From Alphaproteobacteria bacterium (GTDB lineage Bacteria > Pseudomonadota > Alphaproteobacteria > Geminicoccales > Geminicoccaceae), in assembly GCA_026982585.1 (NCBI GenBank), contig JALSGW010000025.1, forward strand, positions 1-6,622: DNA of 6,622 nucleotides. The letters run 5' to 3'. A model generated the notes under the pieces. That model searched no databases. It had not been told where the DNA came from and saw only the letters and a list, made by a program, of their open reading frames with translations. Below are positions 1 to 6,191 of the stretch, piece by piece. Both the position numbers and the translations under genes were made by a program. Position 1 is the stretch's first letter, and every line of letters begins with the position of its first letter.

Positions 1-161
1 TTGATGTTGAGACCCGGTTCCTTGACCACCCGCACCGGATTGCCGAACTGGAGTACGAGCGCCTGTTTGGTCTGGTGGACCGTGAACAGGGCGTTGGCGA
101 GGAGAAACAGCCCCACGGCCGCCACAACGCCCAGGGCGATCATCAAGGCCCGGCCTTTCAT
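1..161 (-). CDS. hflC: HflC, N-terminal part (SPFH/band 7 protein, FtsH modulator)
   Basis: This is the first 53 codons of HflC; the gene runs off the left edge, so the rest of the protein cannot be judged. HflC pairs with HflK in a large membrane complex that surrounds the FtsH protease and modulates its degradation of membrane proteins. The visible protein starts MKGRALMIALGV, has one hydrophobic signal-anchor segment at about residues 5-26, then the start of the band 7 region (VHQTKQALVLQFGNPVRVV, then KEPGLNI), which is the usual HflC order. The start is firm: the ATG overlaps the hflK stop in an ATGA (positions 158-161), and a full GGAGGTGA ribosome site lies 6 nt upstream inside hflK. 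The overlap implies translational coupling, as expected for two subunits of one complex. Family assignment rests on the N terminus plus the hflK neighbour. Confidence 0.93.
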   Translation of the reverse strand, partial: MKGRALMIALGVVAAVGLFLLANALFTVHQTKQALVLQFGNPVRVVKEPGLNI

Positions 162-1273
162 CGCTGCTCACCTCCGCCGGCGCGCCGCTCCTCCATCCGG
201 CGTTGCAGTTCGGGAAGCGGCAGATAGGGCACGACACCTTCGGTGCCGTCGGCACCGTCGATGATCACCTTGTTCTTGCCCTGCAACACCTGTTCCATGG
301 TCTCCAGATAGATGCGCTGCAGGGTGACGTCCCGGGCGCGCCGGTATTCCTCGAGCACCGCCTTGAAGCGCGCCGCCTCACCGGTCGCCCGCGCCACCAC
401 CTCCTGCTTGTAGGCCTCCGCCTCCTGCAGGATGCGTTCGGCGGCGCCGCGCGCCTCCGGGATCACCCGGTTGGCGTAGGCCTGCGCCTCGTTCTGGAGA
501 CGCTCCCGGTCCGCCTGGGCCGCCTGCACGTCCTTGAAGGCGTCGATCACCTGCTGCGGCGGGTCCGCCTTCTGCAGCTGCACCGATTCGATCAGGATGC
601 CGGCGCCGTACTCGTTCATCAGCTCCTGCAGGGTCTCGCGCACCTCCTGCTGGATGCGCTCGCGGCCCTCGGTGGTGGCCTCGACGATGGGGGTGCGGCC
701 GATGATCTCCCGCATCACGCTCTCGGCCACGATCTTGAGCGTCTGATCGGGATTGCGGATGTTGAACAGATAATCGGCGGCGTTGCCGATGCGCCAGAGG
801 ACGACGAAATTGATGTCGATGATGTTCTCGTCGCCGGTGAGCATGAGCGCCTCCTCGGGCAGCTCCCGCGTCCCGCCGGCGACCGAACGGAACCCCACCT
901 CGATGCGGTTGACCCGGGTGACCTTGGGCTTGACGACGGTCTCGATGGGGTAGGGCAGACGGTAGCGGAGCCCCGGACCGGTCACCCGGTCGAGCCGCCC
1001 GAAGCGCAGCACCACGCCCTGTTCGTCCGGCTGCACCCGGTAGAAACCGGAGGCGAGCCACAGCGCGACCGCCGCCAGCACCACCAGCACCACGCCGCGG
1101 CGCGCGCCCTTGCCGCCGCTGCCGCCGAAGATGGTGCGCATGCGTTCCTGGGAACGCCGCAACAGCTCTTCCAGGTCCGGAGGCTGCGGCGTCGGTCCGC
1201 CGCCCGGACGCCCGCCCCAGGGGCCGCGTCCGCCCCCTCCCTGCCACGGTCCGCCTTGGGTGTTCCAGGGCAT
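158..1273 (-). CDS. hflK: HflK, FtsH protease modulator (SPFH/band 7)
   Basis: HflK, 371 aa, the partner of HflC in the inner-membrane complex that encloses FtsH. The first 35 or so residues are rich in Gly, Trp and Pro (start MPWNTQGGPW), followed by a short charged stretch containing DLEELLRRSQER. A single transmembrane helix covers about residues 59-78. The SPFH/band 7 domain follows at roughly 80-260, opening with the typical QPDEQGVVLRFGR. An Ala/Glu/Gln/Arg-rich helical segment at about 245-315 should form the coiled coil of the periplasmic cage. The C-terminal tail (VVPYLPLPEL) is typical of the family. I chose the ATG at 1273 because MPWN matches the usual HflK N terminus and GGTGA lies about 5 nt upstream; an in-frame GTG at 1294 would add seven residues without family support. 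It is the first gene of the hflK-hflC operon and is divergent from mrp. Confidence 0.96.
   Translation of the reverse strand: MPWNTQGGPWQGGGGRGPWGGRPGGGPTPQPPDLEELLRRSQERMRTIFGGSGGKGARRGVVLVVLAAVALWLASGFYRVQPDEQGVVLRFGRLDRVTGPGLRYRLPYPIETVVKPKVTRVNRIEVGFRSVAGGTRELPEEALMLTGDENIIDINFVVLWRIGNAADYLFNIRNPDQTLKIVAESVMREIIGRTPIVEATTEGRERIQQEVRETLQELMNEYGAGILIESVQLQKADPPQQVIDAFKDVQAAQADRERLQNEAQAYANRVIPEARGAAERILQEAEAYKQEVVARATGEAARFKAVLEEYRRARDVTLQRIYLETMEQVLQGKNKVIIDGADGTEGVVPYLPLPELQRRMEERRAGGGEQR
168..175 (-). promoter_or_regulatory. Ribosome binding site of hflC
   Basis: On the minus strand this reads GGAGGTGA, a full match to the anti-Shine-Dalgarno core, 6 nt before the hflC ATG and inside the last codons of hflK. 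It fixes the hflC start and suggests HflC is translated efficiently relative to its coupled upstream partner. Confidence 0.8.
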
Positions 1274-1342
1274 CGATCTCACCCGCGCTCGCACCGCGCG
1301 CTCCGTCGCACGCGGGCCGTCTCGTCGCCGAAGGATTTGCGG

Positions 1343-1373
1343 ACTATATCGTGCAGCGCAAGCGGGGGATCAA
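1343..1373 (-). promoter_or_regulatory. Possible sigma-70-type promoter for hflK-hflC
   Basis: In the 102-bp gap between hflK and mrp the minus strand shows TTGATC (1373-1368) and TATAGT (1348-1343) with a 19-nt spacer. The -10-like box matches the consensus at five of six positions and the -35-like box at four of six, but the spacer is long by two. This patch is also the most AT-rich part of an otherwise GC-rich gap. It would give an hflK leader of roughly 60 nt. The -35-like element overlaps the mrp translation start region, so use of the two divergent genes could interfere. This is a pattern match only. Confidence 0.3.
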
Positions 1374-1375
1374 CC

Positions 1376-2512
1376 ATGGGCGCACCGACGCGGGAGGATG
1401 TGCTGAAGAGCCTCGAGGCCATCCGCCATCCCAGGACGGGACGGAGCATCGTCGAGCTCGGCATGGTCTCGGGCGTGGTCATCAAGGGCAGCAACGTCGG
1501 CTTCGCGCTTGAGATCGACCCGGGCGAGGCCGAGCTCATGGAGCCCGTGCGCCGCGCCTGCGAGGAGGCGGTGCGGCAGCTTCCCGGCGTCACCTCCTGC
1601 ACCGTGGTGCTGACCGCAGAGCGCCAGGCCCGCCCCGGAGCTTCAGCCTCGCCGCTCGCAGCCGGCCCCGGCGCGCCCCGCACGCCCCGTCCCCAGCCCA
1701 AGCCCCTCGCGCCCGGGGTGCGGGCCTTGGTGGCGGTGGCCTCGGGCAAGGGCGGGGTGGGCAAGTCCACCACCGCCATCAACCTCGCCTTCGGCCTCAA
1801 GCGTCTCGGGCTGCGGGTCGGGCTGTTGGACGCCGACATCTACGGGCCCTCGGTGCCGCGCATGGCGGGGGCCAGCGGCCGGCCGAGCTCGGTCGACGGC
1901 AAACGGCTCAGGCCCATCGCCAGCTTCGGGGTGCTCTGCATGTCCATGGGATTCCTGGTCGAGGAGGACGCGCCCATGATCTGGCGCGGGCCCATGGTGC
2001 AGAGCGCCATCCAGCAGATGCTCGGCGACGTGGAGTGGGGCGAACTCGATGTGATGGTGATCGATCTGCCTCCGGGCACCGGCGACGCCCAGCTCACCAT
2101 CGCCCAGCGGGTTCCGCTCACCGGCGCGGTGATCGTGTCCACCCCCCAGGACATCGCGCTGCTGGACGCCAAGAAGGCGATCAACATGTTCCGCAAGGTC
2201 GACGTGCCCATCTTCGGCATCGTCGAGAACATGAGCTATTTCGTGTGCCCGCACTGCGGCGGGCGCAGCGAGATCTTCGCCTACGGCGGGGCGCGGGCCT
2301 GCGCCGAACGCTATGGGGTGGACTTCCTCGCCGAAATCCCGCTCGATCCACGCATCCGGGAGACATCGGACGCCGGCCGGCCGATCGTCATCGCCGACCC
2401 CGAGAGCCCGCAGGCCCAGGCCTATCAGGCCCTCGCACGCAGCGTCCGGGACAAGATCGCCGCGCGCCAGGGCGAAGGAGCCCGCACCTTCCCCAGGATC
2501 GTCTACCTCTGA
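1376..2512 (+). CDS. mrp: Mrp/ApbC-family Fe-S cluster carrier ATPase
   Basis: A 378-aa Mrp/ApbC/NBP35-type P-loop ATPase, a cytoplasmic protein that carries Fe-S clusters to target proteins. Residues about 5-85 form a MIP18 (DUF59)-like domain (SIVELGMV at 24-31). A Pro/Ala-rich linker (about 85-113) joins it to the ATPase domain. That domain has the deviant Walker A GKGGVGKST at 124-132, switch I-like DADIYGPS at 152-159, DLPPGTGD at 230-237, and NMSYF followed by the CPHC cluster-binding pair (Cys291, Cys294), which bridges a dimer in this family. Length is close to the usual 350-380 aa. The ATG has GGGGGA 6 nt upstream. The frame stays open far upstream through the antisense of hflK, but homology begins at this Met. 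Oddity: the DPE motif usual in the first domain reads HPR here. Its 3' end overlaps the convergent decarboxylase gene by 10 bp. Confidence 0.96.
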   Translation: MGAPTREDVLKSLEAIRHPRTGRSIVELGMVSGVVIKGSNVGFALEIDPGEAELMEPVRRACEEAVRQLPGVTSCTVVLTAERQARPGASASPLAAGPGAPRTPRPQPKPLAPGVRALVAVASGKGGVGKSTTAINLAFGLKRLGLRVGLLDADIYGPSVPRMAGASGRPSSVDGKRLRPIASFGVLCMSMGFLVEEDAPMIWRGPMVQSAIQQMLGDVEWGELDVMVIDLPPGTGDAQLTIAQRVPLTGAVIVSTPQDIALLDAKKAINMFRKVDVPIFGIVENMSYFVCPHCGGRSEIFAYGGARACAERYGVDFLAEIPLDPRIRETSDAGRPIVIADPESPQAQAYQALARSVRDKIAARQGEGARTFPRIVYL

Positions 2513-3963
2513 CGGCCGGCGGCGGAAGCCGGATCGCCGTCGTCCTGCGGCGCCAGGCCGCGCGCAAGCGCGACAATGCGGCGCCAGGCTTCCTCGACGT
2601 GGCGCGCCTCGGTCCGCGTCTGGCCGATGCACAGGCGCAGCACATAGCGCCCGCGCACGCGGGTGGGGGTGAGATAGGTGAAGCCGTCCTCGTTGACCCG
2701 ATCCAAGAGCCGCTGGTTGAGGGCGTCGAGAGCCTCCGGATCGGCCCAGGATGGGCGATAGCGGAAGGTGAGCAGGGCGAGCTGCGGGCCTGTGGTGAGC
2801 TCGAAGTCGGGCTCCGCCCGGATGCGGGCCGCGAGCTCCTCGGCGAGTGCGATGTGACGCCGGAGCACCGCCCGCAATCCCTCGAGCCCGTAGCTGCGCA
2901 GCACGAACCACAGTTTGAGCGCGCGAAACCGCCGGCCCAGGGGGATTCCCCAGTCCCGGTAGTCGACCACCTTTCCGTGCTCACGGGTGTGGAGATAAAG
3001 GGGCAGGACCGACAGCGCCCGCACCAGCTCCTCGGGCTGGCGCAGGAAATGGGCCGAACAGTCGAAATTGGTGAGCAGCCACTTGTGCGGGTTGAAGACG
3101 AAGCTGTCGGCGAGCTCCATGCCTTCGCCCAAATGCCGCCATTCGGGAAGGATCAGCGCGCTTCCCGCCCAGGCGGCGTCGATGTGGTAGTAGAGATCGA
3201 AGCGACGGCAGATCTCGCCGATCGCGCTGAGGGGATCGAAGGCGCCGCTGCCGGTGGTGCCGAGGGTGGCCACCACACAGCAGGGAACGAGGCCCTGGTC
3301 CAGATCCGCCCGCACCGCCCGCTCCAGGGCCTCGGGATCCATGGCGAGCTCCTCGTCGACCGGAATACGGCGCAGCCCGCTGCGGCCGAAGCCGGCTATC
3401 ATCGCCGCCTTTTCCACCGACGAATGGGCCTCCTCCGAGGCGTACACCACCATGCGGGGAAGCCCGAACAATCCTTCCTCCCGGGCGCGGAAGCCGCTCT
3501 TGCGCTCGCGCGCGGCGAGGAGCGCGCAGAGCGTGGCCTCCGATGCGGTGGACTGGATCACGCCCCGGAATCCCTCGGGCAGACCCACCGCCTGGCGCAG
3601 CCAGTCGAGCACCCGCACCTCCAGCTCGGTGGCAGCCGGGCTCGTCTGCCAGAGCATGGCGTTCACGGCGAAGGTGGCGGTGAGCATTTCGGCGAGCACC
3701 GAGGGCGGACTGGAATTGGCCGGGAAGTATGCGAAAAAGCGCGGATGCTGCCAGTGGGTCAGACCGGGCAGGAGGATGCGGTCGAGATCGGCGAGGATGG
3801 CCTCGATCGTCTCGCCCGTCTCCGGGGCATGGTCGGGAAGGCGGGCCTCCACCTCGCCCGGGCCAACCTGCGCGCGCACCGGAAACCCCTCCACCTCGTC
3901 CAGATAACGCGCCATGCGGGCAAGGACCTGTTGGGCCGCGCGCCAAAACGCCTCCCGTTCCAC
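2503..3963 (-). CDS. Group II PLP-dependent decarboxylase, aromatic-L-amino-acid decarboxylase-like
   Basis: A 486-aa fold-type I, PLP-dependent enzyme of the group II decarboxylase family (aromatic-L-amino-acid/DOPA/tyrosine/tryptophan decarboxylases), expected to be a cytoplasmic homodimer turning an amino acid into its amine and CO2. Visible landmarks: THWQHPRFFAYFP at 69-81; SPAATELE at 108-115; the PLP-stacking His180 in EEAHSSVEKA; ATLGTTGSGAFDP at 232-244; Asp262 in HIDAAWAG, the PLP-nitrogen ligand; Lys294 in NPHKW, the Schiff-base lysine; and PLGRRFRALKLW at 341-352. The mobile-loop Tyr323 (LPLYLH) matches the catalytic Tyr of animal DDC, which favours decarboxylation over aldehyde formation. 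Length fits the family (about 480). The GTG start at 3963 is chosen because AAGGGAG lies 8 nt upstream; an upstream TTG at 4035 would add 24 residues, four of them Cys or Trp, with no family match. Substrate cannot be read from sequence; Phe, Tyr, Trp or DOPA are all possible. Confidence 0.92.
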   Translation of the reverse strand: MEREAFWRAAQQVLARMARYLDEVEGFPVRAQVGPGEVEARLPDHAPETGETIEAILADLDRILLPGLTHWQHPRFFAYFPANSSPPSVLAEMLTATFAVNAMLWQTSPAATELEVRVLDWLRQAVGLPEGFRGVIQSTASEATLCALLAARERKSGFRAREEGLFGLPRMVVYASEEAHSSVEKAAMIAGFGRSGLRRIPVDEELAMDPEALERAVRADLDQGLVPCCVVATLGTTGSGAFDPLSAIGEICRRFDLYYHIDAAWAGSALILPEWRHLGEGMELADSFVFNPHKWLLTNFDCSAHFLRQPEELVRALSVLPLYLHTREHGKVVDYRDWGIPLGRRFRALKLWFVLRSYGLEGLRAVLRRHIALAEELAARIRAEPDFELTTGPQLALLTFRYRPSWADPEALDALNQRLLDRVNEDGFTYLTPTRVRGRYVLRLCIGQTRTEARHVEEAWRRIVALARGLAPQDDGDPASAAGRQR

Positions 3964-3971
3964 CGCCGAAG

Positions 3972-3978
3972 CTCCCTT
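3972..3978 (-). promoter_or_regulatory. Ribosome binding site deciding the decarboxylase start
   Basis: The minus strand reads AAGGGAG 8 nt before the GTG at 3963. No comparable site precedes the upstream in-frame TTG (4035) or the GTG at 3993, and the resulting protein length matches the family, so this site decides the start. Confidence 0.6.
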
Positions 3979-4052
3979 CAAGACCGCCCTCACCGTTAGC
4001 GACCGCAGGGCGCGGAAACAAGCGCAGCACCACAAAGGTCCCGGAGCTCAAC

Positions 4053-4082
4053 GGTTTGCGCCCCGGCGTCGGCTTGCTAACC
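4053..4082. repeat. Interrupted inverted repeat in the decarboxylase / CNB-FHA divergent gap
   Basis: A 30-bp interrupted dyad. The left arm is GGTT-T-GC-GCC (4053-4062) and the right arm GGC-TT-GC-T-AACC (4071-4082), pairing as GGTT/AACC, GC/GC and GCC/GGC with one mismatch and one 2-nt bulge around an 8-nt loop. It sits about 57 nt before the CNB-FHA ATG and about 90 nt before the decarboxylase start. The heptamer TTGCGCC at 4056-4062 recurs at 4083-4089. It could be an operator for the divergent pair or a leader hairpin. There is no T-run, so it does not look like a terminator. Confidence 0.4.
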
Positions 4083-4138
4083 TTGCGCCGTCATAGATCC
4101 GCGGGCATTGCGGCATCGGCAGCTCTTCGGTCGGGACC

Positions 4139-4906
4139 ATGGTGGACGAGCGCGAGTTCGCGGGCGGCACGGTGATCTTCACCGCGGGCGAGCCGGGCGA
4201 ACGGGTGGTGCGGCTTCTCGAGGGAGAAGTGGAAGTGTTGCGCCGCACCGGCGGGCGGGAGGTGGTCATCGGCACGGTGGATGCGGGCTCCGTCCTGGGT
4301 GCGGTCGAATGCCTCGAGGGAAGACGGCACAGCGTGTCGGTGCGGGCGCGCGGCCGGGTGCGGGTGCAGTTCCTGGATCGCCCGGACTTCCTCGCCCAGG
4401 CGGCCGCGGACGCGGCCTGTGCCCGCGAGCTCCTGCTGCGGCTGAGCGAACGGCTGCGGGAACGCGAGGCGGGACGCGCCCAGCTGCTGCGGGCTCTGGC
4501 CGAGGAGGCCCGGGCCCTGCCGGAGCCGGCGCCCCGGGTGGTGGTGCGGCCGGGATCGCCCGCACTGGCCGCGCAGCTGCCGCGGGACGGTCTCGCCGTC
4601 GACCGTTTCCCCTTCCTGGTGGGACGGCGTCCGGGCCGCGGCGACGTTGTGCTGCGGGTTGCGGACCTGACCCTGGCCGACCAGGAGCCCTACCGCCTCT
4701 CGCGGCATCATTTCCTGCTCATGCGCGATGCCGACGGGGTGTATGTGATGGACCAGTGGAGCGCGCTCGGCACCCGGGTCGACGGCATCTATGTGGGGGC
4801 GGTGTTTCCCCGCATGCGGGTGCGGCTCGCGCCCGGCGATCACGAGGTGGTGGCGGGCGGACCGCATTCGCCCCACCGGTTTCTGGTGGCGGTGGAGGAA
4901 CGCTGA
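4139..4906 (+). CDS. Cyclic-nucleotide-binding-like domain fused to FHA domain, signalling protein of unknown role
   Basis: A 255-aa soluble protein with two sensory-type modules and no recognisable DNA-binding or catalytic domain. Residues about 5-85 look like a CRP/PKA-type cNMP-binding beta roll (FAGGTVIFTAGEPGERVVRLLEGEVEV), followed by the helices usual for that fold (about 85-125). Residues about 155-240 look like an FHA domain: GR at 162-163, SRHH at 188-191, then DQWSALGTRVDG at 205-216. FHA domains bind phosphothreonine peptides. Several positions are off-consensus. The phosphate-binding cassette reads LGAVECLEGRRHSVSV, lacking the usual Glu and with His for the cAMP-contacting Arg. 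The FHA Asn before GT is Leu210. The ATG is the first in its frame after an in-frame stop; only a weak GGGA lies just upstream. It is transcribed away from the decarboxylase and ends 7 bp from the convergent M16 gene. Domain calls are from motif reading; function is unknown. Confidence 0.82.
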   Translation: MVDEREFAGGTVIFTAGEPGERVVRLLEGEVEVLRRTGGREVVIGTVDAGSVLGAVECLEGRRHSVSVRARGRVRVQFLDRPDFLAQAAADAACARELLLRLSERLREREAGRAQLLRALAEEARALPEPAPRVVVRPGSPALAAQLPRDGLAVDRFPFLVGRRPGRGDVVLRVADLTLADQEPYRLSRHHFLLMRDADGVYVMDQWSALGTRVDGIYVGAVFPRMRVRLAPGDHEVVAGGPHSPHRFLVAVEER

Positions 4907-4913
4907 GCGGCGT

Positions 4914-6191
4914 TCAGGCGCTGAGGCGAGCTGTGATGGCGGCCAGGTCGGGGAGATCCGCCTTCGGCCCCACCACCGCCAGCGTCGGCCGGCCGCGCTT
5001 GAGCATCCGCGCGCCGAAGCGGCGCACGCGTTCCGTGTCGACGGCGGCGATGGCCGCCATCAGCGCATCCAGCCCGATCCTGCGGCCGTAGGTGAGCAGC
5101 TGGCGGGCGAGATCGTCGGCCGCCGCCCCCGGGCTTTCCAGGGCCATGAGGAAGCTGGCCTCCACCTGTTTGCGGGCGCGCTGGAGTTCCTCCTCGCTCG
5201 GGCCCTCGAGGGCGAGGCGGCGGAGACAGTCGAGCATCACATCGAGCAGTTCCGAGGCCCGGGCGGGCTCGGTGGCGGCGTAGAGGCCGAGCAGGCCGGT
5301 CTCGGCGAAGGCCTGGGGATAGGCGAACACGCTGTAGGCGAGGCCGCGGTTCTCCCGCACCTCCTGGAACAACCGGGACGCAGCACCGCCTCCCAGGATG
5401 GAGGCGAACACGTGCTGGACGTAGAACTCGCGGTCGTGCAGCGACACCCCCTCGAGGCCGAGCACGAGATGCACCTGGTCGATGTCCCGGCATACCCGCA
5501 CCTCCCCACCGACGTAGCGGGCGGGCGCAGGCTCCGGCCGCTGCGGCGCCGGCTCCAGGGCGGCGAAGCGTTCCTCGACGAGCTCCACGAGCTCCCGGTG
5601 GTCGACCCGTCCCGCGGCCGCCACCACCATGCGTTCGGGGCGGTAGTGGGCTTCGAGAAAACGCCGCAGCGCGGTTCGATCGAGGCCGGCTACGGTCTCC
5701 TCCCGCCCGAGGATCGGCCAGCCCAGCCCTTGACCGGGAAAGGCCGCCTCCTGGAACAGGTCGAACACCAGGTCGTTGGGCGTATCCGCCGCCTCGGCGA
5801 TCTCCTGCAGCACCACCTCCCGTTCCCGGGCGAGCTCCGCCTCGTCCAGCCGGCTGTAGAGCAGGATGTCGGCCAGGAGGTCGACGGCGAGCGGCAGGTC
5901 CTCGGCCAGGATGCGCGCATAATAGGCCGTGTGTTCCCGCGCGGTGTGGGCATCCAGGCTCCCCCCGACGCCCTCGATCTCCTCGGCGATGCGCCGGGCG
6001 CTGCGTCGCTCGGTGCCCTTGAAGGCCATGTGCTCGAGCAGGTGGGCGATCCCGGCCTGCTCCGGCGTCTCGTCGCGGGTGCCGACCCGAAGCCACACCC
6101 CGACCGCGGCGGTGCGCAGATGATCGAGCGGCAGGCTCGCCACCCGAAGCCCGTTCGAAAGCCGCGACATCGCAACCGGGAGATCGCTCAC
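4914..6191 (-). CDS. M16 family zinc metallopeptidase (pitrilysin/processing-peptidase type)
   Basis: A 425-aa M16 peptidase, about the size of bacterial homologues of the mitochondrial processing peptidase beta subunit. The N-terminal half carries the inverted zinc motif HLLEH at 50-54 (zinc ligands His50 and His54, catalytic Glu53), followed by MAFKGT. The third ligand is Glu130 in VVLQEI, 76 residues after His54, as in the family. The C-terminal half has the usual GGGAASRLFQEVRENRGLAYSV, with the Arg/Tyr motif at Arg279 and Tyr286 that helps bind substrate. All catalytic positions are present, so it should be active. No signal peptide is apparent, so a cytoplasmic role is likely. The GTG start overlaps the thrC stop in a GTGA (6188-6191) and has GGAGG 7 nt upstream; an internal ATG at 6170 (MSRLSNG) is the alternative. 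Pairing with thrC is, from memory, common in alphaproteobacteria. The natural substrate is unknown. Confidence 0.94.
   Translation of the reverse strand: MSDLPVAMSRLSNGLRVASLPLDHLRTAAVGVWLRVGTRDETPEQAGIAHLLEHMAFKGTERRSARRIAEEIEGVGGSLDAHTAREHTAYYARILAEDLPLAVDLLADILLYSRLDEAELAREREVVLQEIAEAADTPNDLVFDLFQEAAFPGQGLGWPILGREETVAGLDRTALRRFLEAHYRPERMVVAAAGRVDHRELVELVEERFAALEPAPQRPEPAPARYVGGEVRVCRDIDQVHLVLGLEGVSLHDREFYVQHVFASILGGGAASRLFQEVRENRGLAYSVFAYPQAFAETGLLGLYAATEPARASELLDVMLDCLRRLALEGPSEEELQRARKQVEASFLMALESPGAAADDLARQLLTYGRRIGLDALMAAIAAVDTERVRRFGARMLKRGRPTLAVVGPKADLPDLAAITARLSA

Noticed and set aside
203..1375. Open frame continuing upstream of mrp for about 390 codons on the plus strand
   Set aside because: It is the exact antisense of hflK. 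The His/Leu/Asp/Gly-rich translation has no domain character, and Mrp homology and a good ribosome site begin at 1376. Long stop-free antisense frames are expected in GC-rich coding DNA.
1643..2911. 422-codon minus-strand open frame antisense to mrp
   Set aside because: It overlaps the intact mrp ATPase and the decarboxylase in another frame; its repetitive Arg/Gly/Ala composition is typical of a GC-rich shadow.
2035..3999. 654-codon plus-strand open frame across the decarboxylase gene
   Set aside because: It is a shadow of mrp and the decarboxylase in other frames. The opposite strand encodes a complete enzyme with all catalytic residues, while this frame is compositionally biased with no recognisable motif.
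3993..4021. Possible decarboxylase promoter, TTGTTT and TAACGG on the minus strand with a 17-nt spacer
   Set aside because: Spacing is right, but the boxes match consensus at too few positions to be told from chance.
4056..4097. Possible CNB-FHA promoter elements (TTGCGC, TTGCTA, TAACCT, CATAGA)
   Set aside because: No pair combines acceptable spacing with good matches to both boxes.
4091..4876. 261-codon minus-strand open frame antisense to the CNB-FHA gene
   Set aside because: The plus-strand frame has recognisable CNB and FHA motifs; the antisense product is His/Arg/Pro-rich without motifs.
4901..4935. Partial dyad CGCTGA / TCAGGCG at the CNB-FHA and M16 junction as a bidirectional terminator
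   Set aside because: The stem is short and bulged and there is no T-run on either strand.
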